DNA of 64,000 bases from Serripes groenlandicus (taxonomy: Eukaryota > Mollusca > Bivalvia > Cardiida > Cardiidae). The position numbers and the translations under genes were made by a program. Location: NCBI GenBank assembly GCA_031761405.1, contig JASEVX010000011.1, positions 24,532,316 through 24,596,315 of the forward strand, read 5' to 3'. This document shows positions 45,016 through 56,944 of this stretch, piece by piece (the stretch's first letter is position 1; every line of letters starts with the position of its first letter). The notes beneath the pieces are model-generated. The model was not told the origin of the DNA, did not search any database, and was given only the letters and a program-made list of their open reading frames with translations.

Positions 45016-45637
45016 TATACAGAATAAACGTATGTGAGACTATCGAAAGAAGAGTTGCGGTGGACCTCCAGTGCGAGTGATATGAACCAAACACATGTTG
45101 CGGTCTTATTAGTTTCCTATTGCTTTTGACTCGATTTCGATGAAATGCCAATGTAGCAGTTAGCAATTAGCCTTCAAAGGAGAATTATACACTTGCAAGC
45201 TAATGTCGACCACCCCGTTTTTGTATTGAGAAAGGATTAAAAGAAATTATCTCAAAAAACGTATTTAAAACATTTTTCAAACCGAACGACAATATGGTCG
45301 AACCAAAATGCATCATAAGGATTACCATGACAACGTTTATGCTCGTATTTCCTCTATGTGGCCCGGATCGAAGCGCTAATTTCTTCGACTAGCTCTGATG
45401 AGATGTCGATGCCTTGATCGGACTGTTTTATTGGAGTTTTATGATTTTAATTCCTCTGTTTATGGGCGGATCACACTTTTTCGTCTTCGATTGTTGCCGG
45501 TCAGTGATCAGGAGCGTATTGGAAACAGACGTGTCACGCCATCCCCCCTTTCTCCTGTACCCCATTTATGTTTCAGTGTTTACCCCCTTATCCTGCCAAA
45601 TCCCGGTAACAATCGTCTGAGAAGTTTTTAGCTGTTA

Positions 45638-45833
45638 ATTGATTGCTTGATTGATTTATTATTTGGTGTTTTTTACGCGCTTTTCAACAAGTTTCAGTTA
45701 TATCAATGCGTTTTCTTGTTTCCTAATGTTACTACTGGTCCATATATCCTTGACACCAGCAGTCAGTCGTAATGCTAACCCCGCAACCCTGAGTGACAAG
45801 GAGGGCAGCCAGTGTTACCATTTTCAAACACTT
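45638..45833 (-). mobile_element. SINE group B, minus orientation, headless
   Basis: The plus strand shows the complemented tail TTTACGCGCTTTTCAACAAG, the core, and GGTTGCGGGGTTAGCATTAC complemented. It stops directly at the T1 element starting at 45838. Confidence 0.65.
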
Positions 45834-45837
45834 ATCT

Positions 45838-46003
45838 TTAACCCTTTCCCTCATACGACAGTTCTGCAGCAGACGACTTTGAACGTAATTTGTTCAGATG
45901 GATAACCTATGACTAAAAGTGGAAAACATTGTGACAAAAAGGAGAAATTGCACGTTCTGTGCAATTTCTTCTTTTGTCACTATGTTTTCAAACGCCGTCT
46001 GCT
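45838..46003 (+). mobile_element. T1 MITE, cut short by the next T1
   Basis: TTAACCCTTTCCCTCATACG to GCCGTCTGC; the final 45 bp are absent where the next copy begins. Confidence 0.85.
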
Positions 46004-46190
46004 TTAACCCTTTCACACATACGACAGTTCTGCAGCAGACGACTTTGAACATATTTTGTCAAAACATAGAAAATCACTATAATTCAATGGATAAAACTAT
46101 TACTAAAAGTAGAAAACATTGTGACAAAAAGGAGAAATTGCACGTTTGTGCAATTTCTTCTTTTGTCACTATGTTTTCAAAAAGCAAGTT
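46004..46190 (+). mobile_element. T1 MITE, second of a head-to-tail trio
   Basis: TTAACCCTTTCACACATACG through the hairpin to ATGTTTTCAAAAAGC; right end missing. Confidence 0.85.
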
Positions 46191-46241
46191 GTCTTTGTCT
46201 CTTGCGTTTCGATCATGGATAACACGAGACACTAATGTTAT

Positions 46242-46442
46242 TCAAACCCTTTCTCCCTCATACAACAATCTGCAGCATACGACTCGAAGTATATTTAGGC
46301 AAATATAGGGAAATTTCTCTACGGAAAGTGCAATTATTGAAAATATTGCACACAATAAGCAATTTCTACTTTAATCACAATCTTTGCAAATGGTCGTCTG
46401 TTTCATAAGTACCAGAGAGCGTCTGTATGTGAGAAAGATTAA
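46242..46442 (+). mobile_element. T1 MITE, third of the trio, diverged
   Basis: TCAAACCCTTTCTCCCTCAT, TCTGCAGCATACGACTCG, end GTATGTGAGAAAGATTAA. Confidence 0.7.
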
Positions 46443-46894
46443 CGTCGTGTATAGCAGGATCAGGGTTTAAATAGTTCTCCAGTGAGTGAAATGACATTTA
46501 ACGAAAGACGTTTGTGAGAAAAGGAGGAAGAAGTCGTTACGAGCTAAGGCTAAAGTAGCCAAACTGTTTCAGTTTCTTTTTATTCTTTCTCAAAGACTAA
46601 TTGTTCATAAACATGTTGGAAATGCATAAAACTTGTAGATTTCTACTACATTTGTATCAGCCTTTGTAAATCAAAGAGTTATGAAAGGAGGATCTTCGAT
46701 GACGTACAAAGGGAAAGTCTTAATATTTTAACACAGTGATTAAACCTTTAAACATCAGTCGGTACTGAGTTCATAAACGCCCACTAGTCTATGAGCGGGT
46801 GAAATCCACCTCCGTACACTATGTTCGATGAAACCAAGACATTTAAAAATCGACCTAATGGAATGTGTGACTAGCTAAGGCCTGGATCATGGTA

Positions 46895-47490
46895 CAGTAA
46901 AACCTATGTTAGCAGTCACCTCTGTTAAGCAGCCACTTGTAGAATAAACCAAATCAATATTGTCGTCTTTATCTGACTTACGTTTTTATATGACTTGCAT
47001 TAAGCAGCCACTTGTTGAATAAACCAAATCAAAATTGTCGTCTTTATCTGACTTACGTCTTTATCTGACTTGCATTAAGCAGCCACTTGTTGAATAAACC
47101 AAATCAAAATTGTCGTCTTTATCTGACTAACGTCTTTATCTGACTTGCATTAGGTAGCCACTTGTTGAATAAACCAAATCAATAGTGTCGTCTTTATCTG
47201 ACTAACGTCTTTATTTGACTTGCATTAGGTAGCCACTTGTTGAATAAACCAAATCAATAGTGTCGTCTTTATCTGACTAACGTCTTTATCTGACTTGCAT
47301 TAGGTAGCCACTTGTGTTCAGAAGCCAAATATTGACACTGGGTGGCTGCTTATTTGTGATTTAGTCGTACACGTAGTAGGGTCGAGCAATATCAACATTA
47401 TCTTCAATGTTTGACTTGTATTAAACAGCCACCTGTGTTCAGAAGCCAACTTTTGACACTTTCCTGGGTGGATGATCGTTCGCACACGTA
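46895..47490 (+). mobile_element. pogo/Tigger-like element carrying a tandem array
   Basis: TA-CAGTAAAACCTATGTTAGCA left end resembles the 37425 element. The interior is a 75-bp tandem repeat (46925-47312) and then GCCACCTGTGTTCAGAAGCC. The right border is unclear. Confidence 0.45.
46925..47312 (+). repeat. 75-bp minisatellite, about 5 units
   Basis: AGCAGCCACTTGTTGAATAA recurs at 46928, 47003, 47078, 47153, 47228 and 47303, always 75 bases apart. Units 4 and 5 share the variant AGGTAGCC. Confidence 0.9.
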
Positions 47491-47496
47491 GGTTGA

Positions 47497-47957
47497 GGCC
47501 GCGATAGATCAGCCGGGAACGACGAGGGCTATCAATCTAGGGGTCGTGACTTCGAACCAGGGCTCGGCCTTTCATGTATTGATGATTGACAAACGTTAGT
47601 GTGACTTCCATCATTCGTCTTTCGCCAATTGGCTTGATAGTCTATGTGTGAATGCAGCTTGATAGTCTATGTGTGAATGCAGCTTGATAGTCTATGTGTG
47701 AATGCAGCTTGATAGTCTATGTGTGAATGCAGCTTGATAGTCTATGTGTGAATGCAGCTTGATAGTCTATGTGTGAATGCAGTTTGATAGTCTATGTGTG
47801 AATGCAGCTTGGTAGTGTATGTGTGAATGCAGCCAGTTGCCTGGTAAGAATATTGTGTGCAGTAATGATGCGAGAAAGACAGGAAACCCTCTTTTAGGTC
47901 AACTGGTCGCCGCCTGATATAACTGAAATATCGTATAAAGCGGTATTAAAGTAAAAC
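47497..47957 (+). mobile_element. SINE group A copy with internally amplified 25-bp segment
   Basis: Head with box B-like GACTTCGAACCAGGGCTCGG, body (GTGTGACTTCCATCATTCGT), then eight tandem copies of a 25-mer (47632-47831), then CCAGTTGCCTGGTAAGAATA, AACTGGTCGCCGCCTGATAT and a decayed tail. The 25-mer is the element's own GATAGTCTATGTGTGAATGC stretch. Confidence 0.75.
47632..47831 (+). repeat. 25-bp x 8 tandem repeat inside a SINE
   Basis: GCTTGATAGTCTATGTGTGA plus ATGCA repeats every 25 bases from 47632. The last two units carry substitutions (GTTTGATAG; GCTTGGTAGTG). Confidence 0.92.
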
Positions 47958-48091
47958 CAGAGACAAGTAACGTACACGCTTGAAGCAATAACAACAGAAA
48001 ACAGACTGAACAAGTACATGTACACAGCAGATCTGCCGTAGTTGACATAAATTTCACAATCTCAGTAGATTGTTATTTCATGAAGTTGCTC

Positions 48092-48322
48092 TTAACCCTT
48101 TCCCTCATACGACAATTCTGCAGCAGACGACTTTGAACATACTTTGTCAAAAAATAGAAAATCTCTATAATTGAATGGATAATCTATGACTAAAAGTGGA
48201 AAACATTGTGGCAAAAGGAGAAATTGCTCGTTTTGAGCAATTTCTTCTTTTGTCACTATGTTTTTCAAAAAGCCGCCTGCTGCAGAGGCGTCAGAAAGCG
48301 TCTATATGAGGGAAAGGGTTAA
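48092..48322 (+). mobile_element. T1 MITE, full length (231 bp)
   Basis: Very close to the 8141, 56403, 60538 and 62814 copies, suggesting a recently active subfamily. Confidence 0.93.
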
Positions 48323-48591
48323 AGGCATTTTTACTTATTCCAAAGGGCTAGGTCAGAGGGGTCCAAATACACCAACCGTTCTAACATTTGTGGAATTATC
48401 TAAATGTAAAAATAACGTGATTTCTGATTGGTTGCACATAACTTCTTAGTTATTGATTTGACGACGATTGGTAGACCATGGACCACATTATCGATAATCA
48501 AAACACTAAAACACATCGAATTAGTGTTCTACTAAATCACGCAATAACATTCCGTGTTGTTTGATTTTACTACGGTCACTGGTTCCCTCTG

Positions 48592-48832
48592 TTAACCCTA
48601 TCAAACATGCGACAAATCAGCCAGCAGATGACTTTAAACACATCTGGAAATAAAATGAAAACATACGAATCTCTACAAATAGAAAGTATGTACTCTTTTA
48701 AAATAGATTTGGGAACATTGAGATAAAAAGTAGAAAATGCTCATTACAATTTCTCATTTTGCCATAATGTTTGCAAAAGTTGTCTGCTGCATGTTCGTCA
48801 AAGTGGTGCGTATACAAGTGGGAAAGGGTTAA
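48592..48832 (+). mobile_element. T1 MITE, diverged full length
   Basis: TTAACCCTATCAAACATGCG to ACAAGTGGGAAAGGGTTAA. Confidence 0.8.
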
Positions 48833-49746
48833 TTCAGTGGTATTCGTGATAGAGCTCGGAATCCCCGACTTTAAATCTTCAAAGAGAATGGGGGAATGTG
48901 GACTATATTTGTCTACGGTTTTTAATTGAAAGGGAAAAGAAAATTAAAATTGCAACTTGACCCTTACCTTCCGACTGTTCTGGTGTTTTTATTTTTATAA
49001 ATTTAAGTGGACATTTTAATTAAATTCAAGCGGTTTTAAAAAGTAAGACGTGTGCAATAGAAAATTAAACACTCTCTTGTGCTTTGAAACATCATAGCAA
49101 AAGAAGCCACGGTGCTTACGAAATTCGACGACCATAGGGAATTCATATTCATTGGGCAAATATATTATCTTTCAGCGTAAGGGGTTCAAGTCTTTTGCCA
49201 GAGGAGCTAAGACATAAAGCGTGCGGAAAGTCATGAGCGTAGCGTCTGGTAATTGTCAAGTTTATGTCGTCTTTATTAGGCAAGGGACATAAACTGGCCC
49301 TTAAAGGGCTGTATTAAGTCCCATAAAACTAATGCTTCTCACGGCCCAAGTCCTTCGATCTTTCTAAGACGCCGGCCTATTATAAAGAATTCCTGTAGCA
49401 TTTACGTGGATTTTACGACGGAAACAATTTGCCTGTCTGCTTTGATTCGTGTTTATTCCCCCGCTAATCACAGATACGGACCTCTGTTAGGTCTCTCACC
49501 AGGACCGATTTTTTTAATGTGTCGACCCCCTTCCCGTGTCTCCTGCCCCCGGGGATAGGAAAGTAAAGATAGTATAAGCCACGGGTCTTTCTTATCTCAG
49601 TATCCATGTCGATCTGCAAGATGTCACAGGACGGTCAAAGTGACCCTAAAAAATAAAATCTATATCTTGTCTGTCCGTAAAATACTTCTTATAGTCAAAT
49701 TAAGCTACAGTGTTAACCTGCAGTGTTATCTATATCTAAAGTTAAG
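48833..49746. other. No recognised repeat
   Basis: 49300-49640 is GC-richer and repeat-free, and could be conserved non-coding sequence. No frame supports a gene. Confidence 0.4.
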
Positions 49747-49941
49747 GGAATCTCCCGTGGTTAGCGTCGGGAATTCGGAACCGGGCGTCCCGGGTTCGAT
49801 CTGCGCGGCGGTCATTGGTATCAGAGGCCTGTACATGCCTTTCATAGCCTAGTACTGGTTTGTTTAACCAGAGATTCATAATTAAGTGAACTGTCGCCGT
49901 TATCAAACTGAAATCGGCCTGAAATCCCAATAAAACAATTA
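49747..49941 (+). mobile_element. SINE group C
   Basis: Head TCCCGTGGTTAGCGTCGGGA, box B GGGTTCGATCTG, TAGCCTAGTACTGGTTTGTT, GTGAACTGTCGCCG, tail GAAATCCCAATAAAACAATT. Confidence 0.75.
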
Positions 49942-51274
49942 ACATTCTAAATCGATTTTTCATGCAGTACACTCTTATTTCTTCGAATGTAATAGCTATG
50001 AATTATTACGGGTAGAGTATATTGATAAAATCATGGCTTAGGAACAAACATCTTAACCTTTTTCATTCAATTTTAGATTATAATGCCAAAGTAACTGTTT
50101 ACACCATTTTGAAATACCTTGTAAAAGCTTTTGAACTAGGAAGGTATATGATACAAGAATTAAGTTAAGCATTAAGTTTGTGTTTTTCTTAAAAAATTCC
50201 CAAATCTAATTAACATGAAAATTTCATTTGCTTATTGCAAGCCGCAAGTAGGCGGCTTCCTGTATGAATGCTTTATAGACTTGCCCGTGTAACCACATAT
50301 CGGGATTTCTCTTTGTCTTTACTAAGTATATTAATTTAAGGTAAATTACTTTTGAAATATCCCTTGTACACTCTATATACTTGTGTGAGTTTCACAAATT
50401 AAAAAAAGACAAAGGCCGGTATATTAATTTAATGTAAGTACATTTTTAGATAAGCGAAATGCATGCTGTATCTAGTCTAAACAGTTAAATAGAGAACAAT
50501 TCTGTTGAATTGGTTACCTGCCTCATACCCTTTATCATTTAAATAGTATCTAAAACCGGGAACCAAAACATGTAGCTAAATGTAGCCTGGTTTCTTACAT
50601 CCTATGATATATTTTACGCAGTAGTTAGAGGAAGAAGCCAGGGCTGGTATTCACCAAACTTTTCATATTTGACTAAATCTAAATCTAAATATTTAGTCCA
50701 CTTCTTTGATTCCCTTTAAGGCCACGCACCGACTCTGGTTCCCGAATAAAGTTAAGAGCTAAAACAAAAGACAGTACCAATCATTTATAGTCTATTTATA
50801 TAGATTTTAATTTTTATCGTTTTTTCACATAGATGACATCTCAATTTTCAATCATCCTAACTATTTATTTGCTTTGTTTTTAATAATCTGACTTTCATGT
50901 TCAGTATTATATCTTCCTATTTTACTATGTTTCGTGCGAAAACTTCGTCTGTCGGTCTTCTAATAGTTATCTTTTGTCGTTTTCGATCATCTTTCATTTT
51001 CATTCATTTATGCATTTTGTTTTTCGCAAATATCGCTGAAAGTTGATTGCACATACTTGATTCAAAGTTAACATTGAGCACAATTGTCATCGCAAAATGC
51101 AGGCAGGAAAAGTTTTAAACCACAGAAATATATGAATTACGCCGTCTAATTTATTCGTTCTTTCATGAATATCGTGGTAAACAAGATTTCGGTTTATCAC
51201 GGATGCGATGTGAACTTCAAGAAAACTTTAAGAAAACTTAATTGAAATGAAATCCTCTGGTTCTTGTGATCAGA
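49942..51274. other. No recognised feature
   Basis: AT-rich. 50641-50700 has GGTATTCACCAAAC and a TAAATCTAAATCTAAATATT run, like one end of the ATTCCACCAAC-type MITE at 54407. Confidence 0.4.
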
Positions 51275-51486
51275 TTAACTAAACTGTATTTCATACAGAC
51301 ACGTTCAGGGACCTCTGCAGCAAATATGTTTTGAAAACATTGTGGCAAAAGTAGAATTGTTTTCAACTTCGTTCAATTATAATTATTATTGTTCTTTCAA
51401 TTATAGTGAGTGTCCTTATTTTTGAATACCGGTAAATGCTTTGAATGACATTTGTTGCAGAATTGTTGTATATGGGAAAGGGTTAA
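51275..51486 (-). mobile_element. T1 MITE, hairpin deleted
   Basis: TTAACTAAACTGTATTTCAT, CCTCTGCAGCAAATATG, end TGTATATGGGAAAGGGTTAA. Confidence 0.65.
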
Positions 51487-52201
51487 TAAAATAGTGTCTT
51501 AAGATGTACCATAAATGTTCTTTTAATTATCTTTTAATTATCTTTGCCTATCAAAAGAAATTGACTTTAAATTTGTGTAATATAAAAGTACTCTAAAGTC
51601 ATGATTTTACAGTTTGAGAAATAATTTAAATGTTCCTTTTTCTTATTTCTTCATGTGCAACGAAATATTGCGGCTTCTCTTTGATGCGTCAAACAGTCGT
51701 CTTGTTATCATTGTTTTTGTAAATTGTAAATTATCCTCTCAGTCAAATGTGAACCTGAAACGTAAATCAGTCGTCTGCTAAATTGGTAGTATAACTGTTT
51801 AATGTCCTGAGGTCGATCTTCGCAGAGCACTGGTCAACTGAGTCTAATCAAAAAAGTAAAACGGGACAATGTAACCATTATAATGGTTACTATTGCAATG
51901 TACAGCCGACAAAAGAATCGTCAAAACTCATTATTTTCAGGAAATTGCTCAATGATACTAGGAGATACAATCGTGCACGTGTAACCCTCGTGTAATCTTC
52001 CTGTTGTAAGCCACTTCCTGCTTCCGCGTGTCATAACTCACTGAATTAAGAAAGACAGTTCATCCGGCCAATCCCATTCACAAAAGAACTAAAGGAAAGG
52101 TGTTATATTGTGTCTATAATTCAAATGAGCTAAACCACGCCATTTATAAAATAGGCCTGTAGATGTTGAATATTGACTCGTATTAAGATCTAACTGCTTT
52201 G
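51487..52201. other. No recognised feature
   Basis: One short palindrome (GTAACCATTATAATGGTTAC at 51870-51889); otherwise nothing. Confidence 0.45.
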
Positions 52202-52434
52202 TTAATTGTTTTCCCACATACAGTAAAATATAAAGCAGACGACTTTGCAAACATACTTGAAAATGAATAGAAATTCTCTATAAATGGAAGTATAACCATT
52301 AAATATTTGGCTGAAAACATTGTGGCAAAAGGAGAAATCGCTTATCATGTACGATTTCTCCTTTTGCCACAGTGTTTTCAAAAGTCATATGTTGTAGAGG
52401 CGTCAACACGTGTTTGTATATGGGAAAATGTCAA
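52202..52434 (+). mobile_element. T1 MITE, diverged
   Basis: TTAATTGTTTTCCCACATAC, hairpin GGCAAAAGGAGAAATCGCTT, end ATATGGGAAAATGTCAA. Confidence 0.72.
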
Positions 52435-53008
52435 GCATTGACTCATATTCAGATCTTACTGCATTGTTAAAGACGTCATGGATGGTTGCATGGTTTTATT
52501 ATGAACAGACTTAAATCGGCAGGAGGATTTTTGGTCTTCATTTGTAGATCAAGTTTTCCTGAGATGATAATCGAAGTATCCCCCTACTTGGCGTCTACAG
52601 TGTTGCATGTCTATACACAATGATATCAGAGGACTAAATAAGGAAGAGTAAATAGGTCTTGCTTCCACGATATCTCTGTAAGCACTTGATTTTAAATAAT
52701 CACGGAGACGATTCTGTTGAGTACCTCACACATAGCGTTGGTGGTCAAATAATGATTTTAGAACATAACAAGCTAAAGGCCCCTTATCTAAAGCGTTGAC
52801 ATGTGTATAATAAGCTCATTGTGAAATAAGTAGCTTTCGAATAAGACTGACGGATTGCACAGTCTGATTCTAACCTACGTCAAAATCGAACTTGTATCTT
52901 TTCACATGAAGATGCACAACATAAAAAGCGATAAATCTCCAGAGGACATCATTCTCTTAAAATCATTATGTTCGTAGTGATGAATCGGTTTGACTTACTA
53001 TCGGCATA
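52435..53008. other. No recognised feature
   Basis: Unique AT-rich sequence. Confidence 0.5.
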
Positions 53009-53271
53009 TGAGCTGTTCCATGAGAAAACCAACACTAATGATTCTGCGTAATATATCGACCCAGATCAGCCTGCCAGTCCACGCAGGCTAATCCGGGCCG
53101 GCACATCCCGTCTCAGTGGGGATAGAGGTATATAGAAATGGTTTCTGAAACAGAAAATGCAAAGGAGGCGAAAAGTATTTGTCCGGGTAAGCCTGCGCGG
53201 CATGCTTAGGCTGATCCAGGTCGATATCTTACGCCGAGTCCACAATGTTGGTTTTCTCGTGGGACGGCTCA
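53009..53271 (+). mobile_element. T3 MITE, full length
   Basis: TGAGCTGTTCCATGAGAAAA to TTCTCGTGGGACGGCTCA with CATA before and TATG after, i.e. TA at both borders. Confidence 0.88.
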
Positions 53272-53541
53272 TATGTTAAATAGTGTGTCTCTATACGCTA
53301 CTTTAAGCAACATTTACACATGATGTAATAAATGACTTTAGTCTACAATTGCGAACAGCCTGTCAATGTTTGCGATCTAATCTTGGGCTACATCGTTCAC
53401 AGCTCATGCATGTAGCCAAAACGAATCCCTAAAATTTGAAATAACGTATTTTAAAAAACAAATAATCGTGACGATGCCTGTAACAGAACTTCAGCTGTTT
53501 AAAGGTGACGATTGTAGTATTACAAAAGCACAGGAGTTATA

Positions 53542-53751
53542 TTAGCCCTATCCCGCATACATATACTTTCTGACGCCTCTGCAGCAGACTACATTTGAAA
53601 ACATTATGGGTAATGGAGCATTTTCGTATTTTGCCAAAATGTTTCCAGCTCAATTAAATAAATTGTTACGTTTATAGATTGTTTCAACAGTTTCACTTAT
53701 ATGTTTTAAAAGTCGTCTGCTGCAGATTAGTTGTATGTGGGAAAGGGTCAA
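53542..53751 (-). mobile_element. T1 MITE
   Basis: TTAGCCCTATCCCGCATACA, CTGACGCCTCTGCAGCAGAC, end GTATGTGGGAAAGGGTCAA. Confidence 0.8.
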
Positions 53752-54211
53752 TGAGACTCCTGTCCAACAGTCACACCAATTCCTGATATTATTTATTTGA
53801 TTCGTAAAACATAGTTAATAGATGTCCCTGCCATAAAACCCGTTTCATGTAAATTCAATGTATTTTAATTTAAAATCATTCAGTGATATTCGCTCGATTA
53901 TGCAGACAAAAAGGTCATAAACACAGATAAAACTGCAACATTTGAAAGGAAATGTTATACAGCAAGCAGCTGTGGCGGATTTTCCTTTTCACAGACCCTC
54001 ATTTTTGACCCAGATAAAAACAAAAGGGGGGACAGAAACAACCCATCCCATTCATTCATAATCCTCTAGAGGAAAAATGAGCGCGCTTTTTCTGTCGACA
54101 ATCATCGAAATACGCCGTAGTAAAACGATGCTTTATCTGATCAACTTTCTCAGGGGATTTACTAAAAATTCTCCAGCAACTTGGCAGATTCCTGGAGGTG
54201 ACTTTAAACCG
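53752..54211. other. No recognised repeat
   Basis: 53985-54110 is GC-richer and looks unique; possible conserved non-coding DNA. Confidence 0.35.
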
Positions 54212-54389
54212 TTAACCCTCTTCCACTTGTAGACGCCTTTTGACGCTACTACAGCAGAATGCTTTTGCCGTTATGTCCTTAAACTCTGTTATACAGTTTA
54301 ACTTTCATATATAAAGATATTCCAGACTTTTGCAAACGGTATTTTCAAAGTCGTCTGATGTAGATGTGTTCTATATTGGAAAAGGTTAA
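54212..54389 (-). mobile_element. T1 MITE, short
   Basis: TTAACCCTCTTCCACTTGTA to TATTGGAAAAGGTTAA; central hairpin mostly gone. Confidence 0.72.
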
Positions 54390-54406
54390 GCGCTTTCAAG
54401 TGATCA

Positions 54407-54685
54407 GGGTCCAATTCCACCAACAATACTTAGCGTTAAGTCATACTTGAATACTTAAAAGCATATTTCGTCATTTTTGTTTTTCTAATATTTTGTAAAT
54501 CATGAATGGTGTGATGTTTTTAAGTGAATAACAAGTTGATATAAATAGTTACATTGCTGACCAACATTACTTGTTAAGAAATTAAATCTTTTAGCAATTT
54601 CATAATGAAAACAAAAATGATGAAATATGCCTTTAAGTATTTAAGAAATACTTAGCGCTAAGTAATGTTGGTGGAATTGGAGCCA
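54407..54685. mobile_element. Long-TIR MITE with ATTCCACCAAC ends
   Basis: TCCAATTCCACCAACAATAC left, inverted at the right (GTTGGTGGAATTGGA at 54667-54681). Pairing runs about 90 bp inward (TTCGTCATTTTTGTTTTT against AAAACAAAAATGATGAAA). Confidence 0.85.
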
Positions 54686-54967
54686 GGATATGTGTTGATA
54701 CTTTTTATATACGCACTGTAATGGTCATCAGTAGTAGTTTTGCCCAGACATGTTTTCAGATTCGTTCGCTGCAGATTAGGTATATGTAGGAAAGGGTAAA
54801 CAATGTTACAAACGACATTAGATAGCACGCACGGACACTAGAGACCAAACATCTGCGCTTTCTGCTCCCCGATCTTACCCTACATTTTCTTTTATATATA
54901 ACTTCGTCAGACACGTGCATGTGTAGGGGAAGGTCGTGGCCATCTTCCCTCCCGATCTGACCCTACA

Positions 54968-55063
54968 ATGTTAACGAGCAATTTTTCCTTTTAGCACAAT
55001 GTTTTCGTACGTTGTCTGCTACAGAGGCGTCAGAAAGCGTCTATATGTATGAAAGGGTTTTAA
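54968..55063 (+). mobile_element. T1 MITE, right half
   Basis: GAGCAATTTTTCCTTTTAGC, TGTCTGCTACAGAGGCGTCA, ATGTATGAAAGGGTTTTAA. Confidence 0.65.
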
Positions 55064-55477
55064 AATAACGCTATTTCAATTAACAACATCTATGATTGTA
55101 TGAAGGTTTCCACCAATAACACGTGCGATAGGCAAACCGACACCCTAAATACTGTGTTTTAAAAATAATTATAAGTAAAGGTATCGTATTATAGTCAGCC
55201 GTTTCTGGTTAATCAAAATCTATATGATTTTATGTGAAGAAAAATCTCTGGTCATTTTTCTCGTGACTGCGCCTCAGAATAATCGATACTGATCCATGAA
55301 TGAAATTCCTGTAACAGGGCATGTGTTGGTTTTTCCCGCGGGCTCGTATTTTTTTTAGCGGATTGCTTCGGTGATCCACCTGGCGGAAGTTATTAGCCAA
55401 TCAGATTACGTTATTTTAGGTCACCGACGATGAATGAATTGGGAACGTGCGAAAATGAGTATTGTAAGAGAATAACG

Positions 55478-55720
55478 ATATTGCAAAGAATAATTAACCC
55501 TTCTATTTTACCGATATATTTATATTATTAATTGACTCATTTGGTTTCTTTCTATTACAAAGTGTGTTCTTTAAATCATTTACTCGAGAAAATGACATTG
55601 CAAAGAATAATTAACCCGTTAATTTCCATTTTCCCGATATTATTTATTGTATTATTAGTATTTATCTAATTTGGTTTCTTTCTATTCGAAAGTGTGTTCT
55701 TTGAATTTACTCTTTCTCAC
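55478..55720 (+). repeat. ~120-bp tandem duplication
   Basis: ATTGCAAAGAATAATTAACC to TTGGTTTCTTTCTATT and AAAGTGTGTTCTTT appears twice, with small indels. Confidence 0.88.
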
Positions 55721-55816
55721 AATCAACATTTACGAGTTTTCAGCTAATGTCTGTGAAACATGTTGACAATAATATGCAAAATATCCTTAAATGATAGTAA
55801 GATAAATGAACATCAA

Positions 55817-56167
55817 TCATAAGACAAAGCGGTAAATTTGAATAGTTTCACTTTCCCCCACAATGTTTTCGTAACTCGTCTGAATATTTCGATGGTATCC
55901 GTTCCAAGAGCATGGGACAAACCCAAGTGGTTGAACACGCCCACCTTCGGCTTCGACTATCGAACGAGCAACCGTTGATGCAACGGTACGACTATAACCC
56001 ACGTACGGTCTCCAATTTCGATCAGCCGTACACAAGAAGTACCCCATCTGCATTCCCTTTCCATCAGCCGCCCACTCATTTTGCCCTACCCTCTCACGTA
56101 AAAATATTTTAAAAATGTGAAAAACATCTGCCGGTTTTTCCATATGCGAGAATGATACTAATTTCAT
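55817..56167 (-). other. Unclassified open region
   Basis: A 116-codon minus frame and a 66-codon plus frame (55912-56112) overlap in a patch of clearly higher GC than its surroundings. No domain, and no convincing splice sites or start context. It may be an exon of an unseen gene or the interior of an unknown repeat. Confidence 0.2.
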
Positions 56168-56189
56168 CTAAATTCGTCATGGATATAAA

Positions 56190-56406
56190 TTAATACTTTC
56201 CCACATAAAGACGTACTTTGACGCGTCTGGAATAATTGTGGCGAAAGGAGAAACTGCTCATAATGAGAAATTTCTCCTTTTGTCACAAGGATTTTAACTG
56301 TTCAATTATAATTATACTTTAATTAAAAGAGATTTTTTTTCAATTTTTTGTCAGATGTTTGCAAAGATCGTCTGCTGCAGATATGTTGTATATGGGCGAG
56401 AGTTAA
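56190..56406 (-). mobile_element. T1 MITE sharing its terminal TTAA with the next copy
   Basis: TTAATACTTTCCCACATAAA to TATATGGGCGAGAGTTAA; the last TTAA (56403-56406) is also the first of the following element. Confidence 0.8.
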
Positions 56407-56632
56407 CCCATTCCCTCATACGACAATTCTGCAGCAGACGACTTTGAACGTATTTTGTCAAAACATAGAAAATCTCCATAATTGAATGGATAACCTATGA
56501 CATAAAGTGGAAAACATTGTGGCAAAAGGAGAAATTGCACGTTTTGTGCAATTTCTTCTTTTGTCACTATGTTTTCAAACAGCCGTCTGCTGCAGAGGCG
56601 TCAGAAAGCGTCTATATGAGGGAAAGGGTTAA
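56403..56632 (+). mobile_element. T1 MITE, full length (230 bp)
   Basis: TTAACCCATTCCCTCATACG to TATATGAGGGAAAGGGTTAA; complete hairpin. Confidence 0.92.
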
Positions 56633-56724
56633 AGTAAATAGCTCAGTGATGCAATGTATACTGTTCATCTTGCAGCGGTTGTTGGTTATTTTTGTTTAGA
56701 CAGTTAGTAAGATGGTAATGCAGA

Positions 56725-56944
56725 TTAACCCTTTCCCTCCTGCAGACGCAATAGCAGCAGACGACTTTTGAAAACATTGTGGCCAAAGGTGAAATTGCTC
56801 ATCATGAGCAATTTCTCCTTTGGCAACAATGTTGTCAACTTTATATAACAATTAAGCTATCTTTTATGGAGATTGTTCAGGTTTTTGTCACCATGCTTTC
56901 AAATTCGTCTGCTGCAGACGTGCTGTATGTGGGAAAGGGTTTAC
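56725..56944 (-). mobile_element. T1 MITE, full length
   Basis: TTAACCCTTTCCCTCCTGCA, hairpin TGCTCATCATGAGCAATTTC, end TGTGGGAAAGGGTTTAC. Third T1 in 750 bp. Confidence 0.88.
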
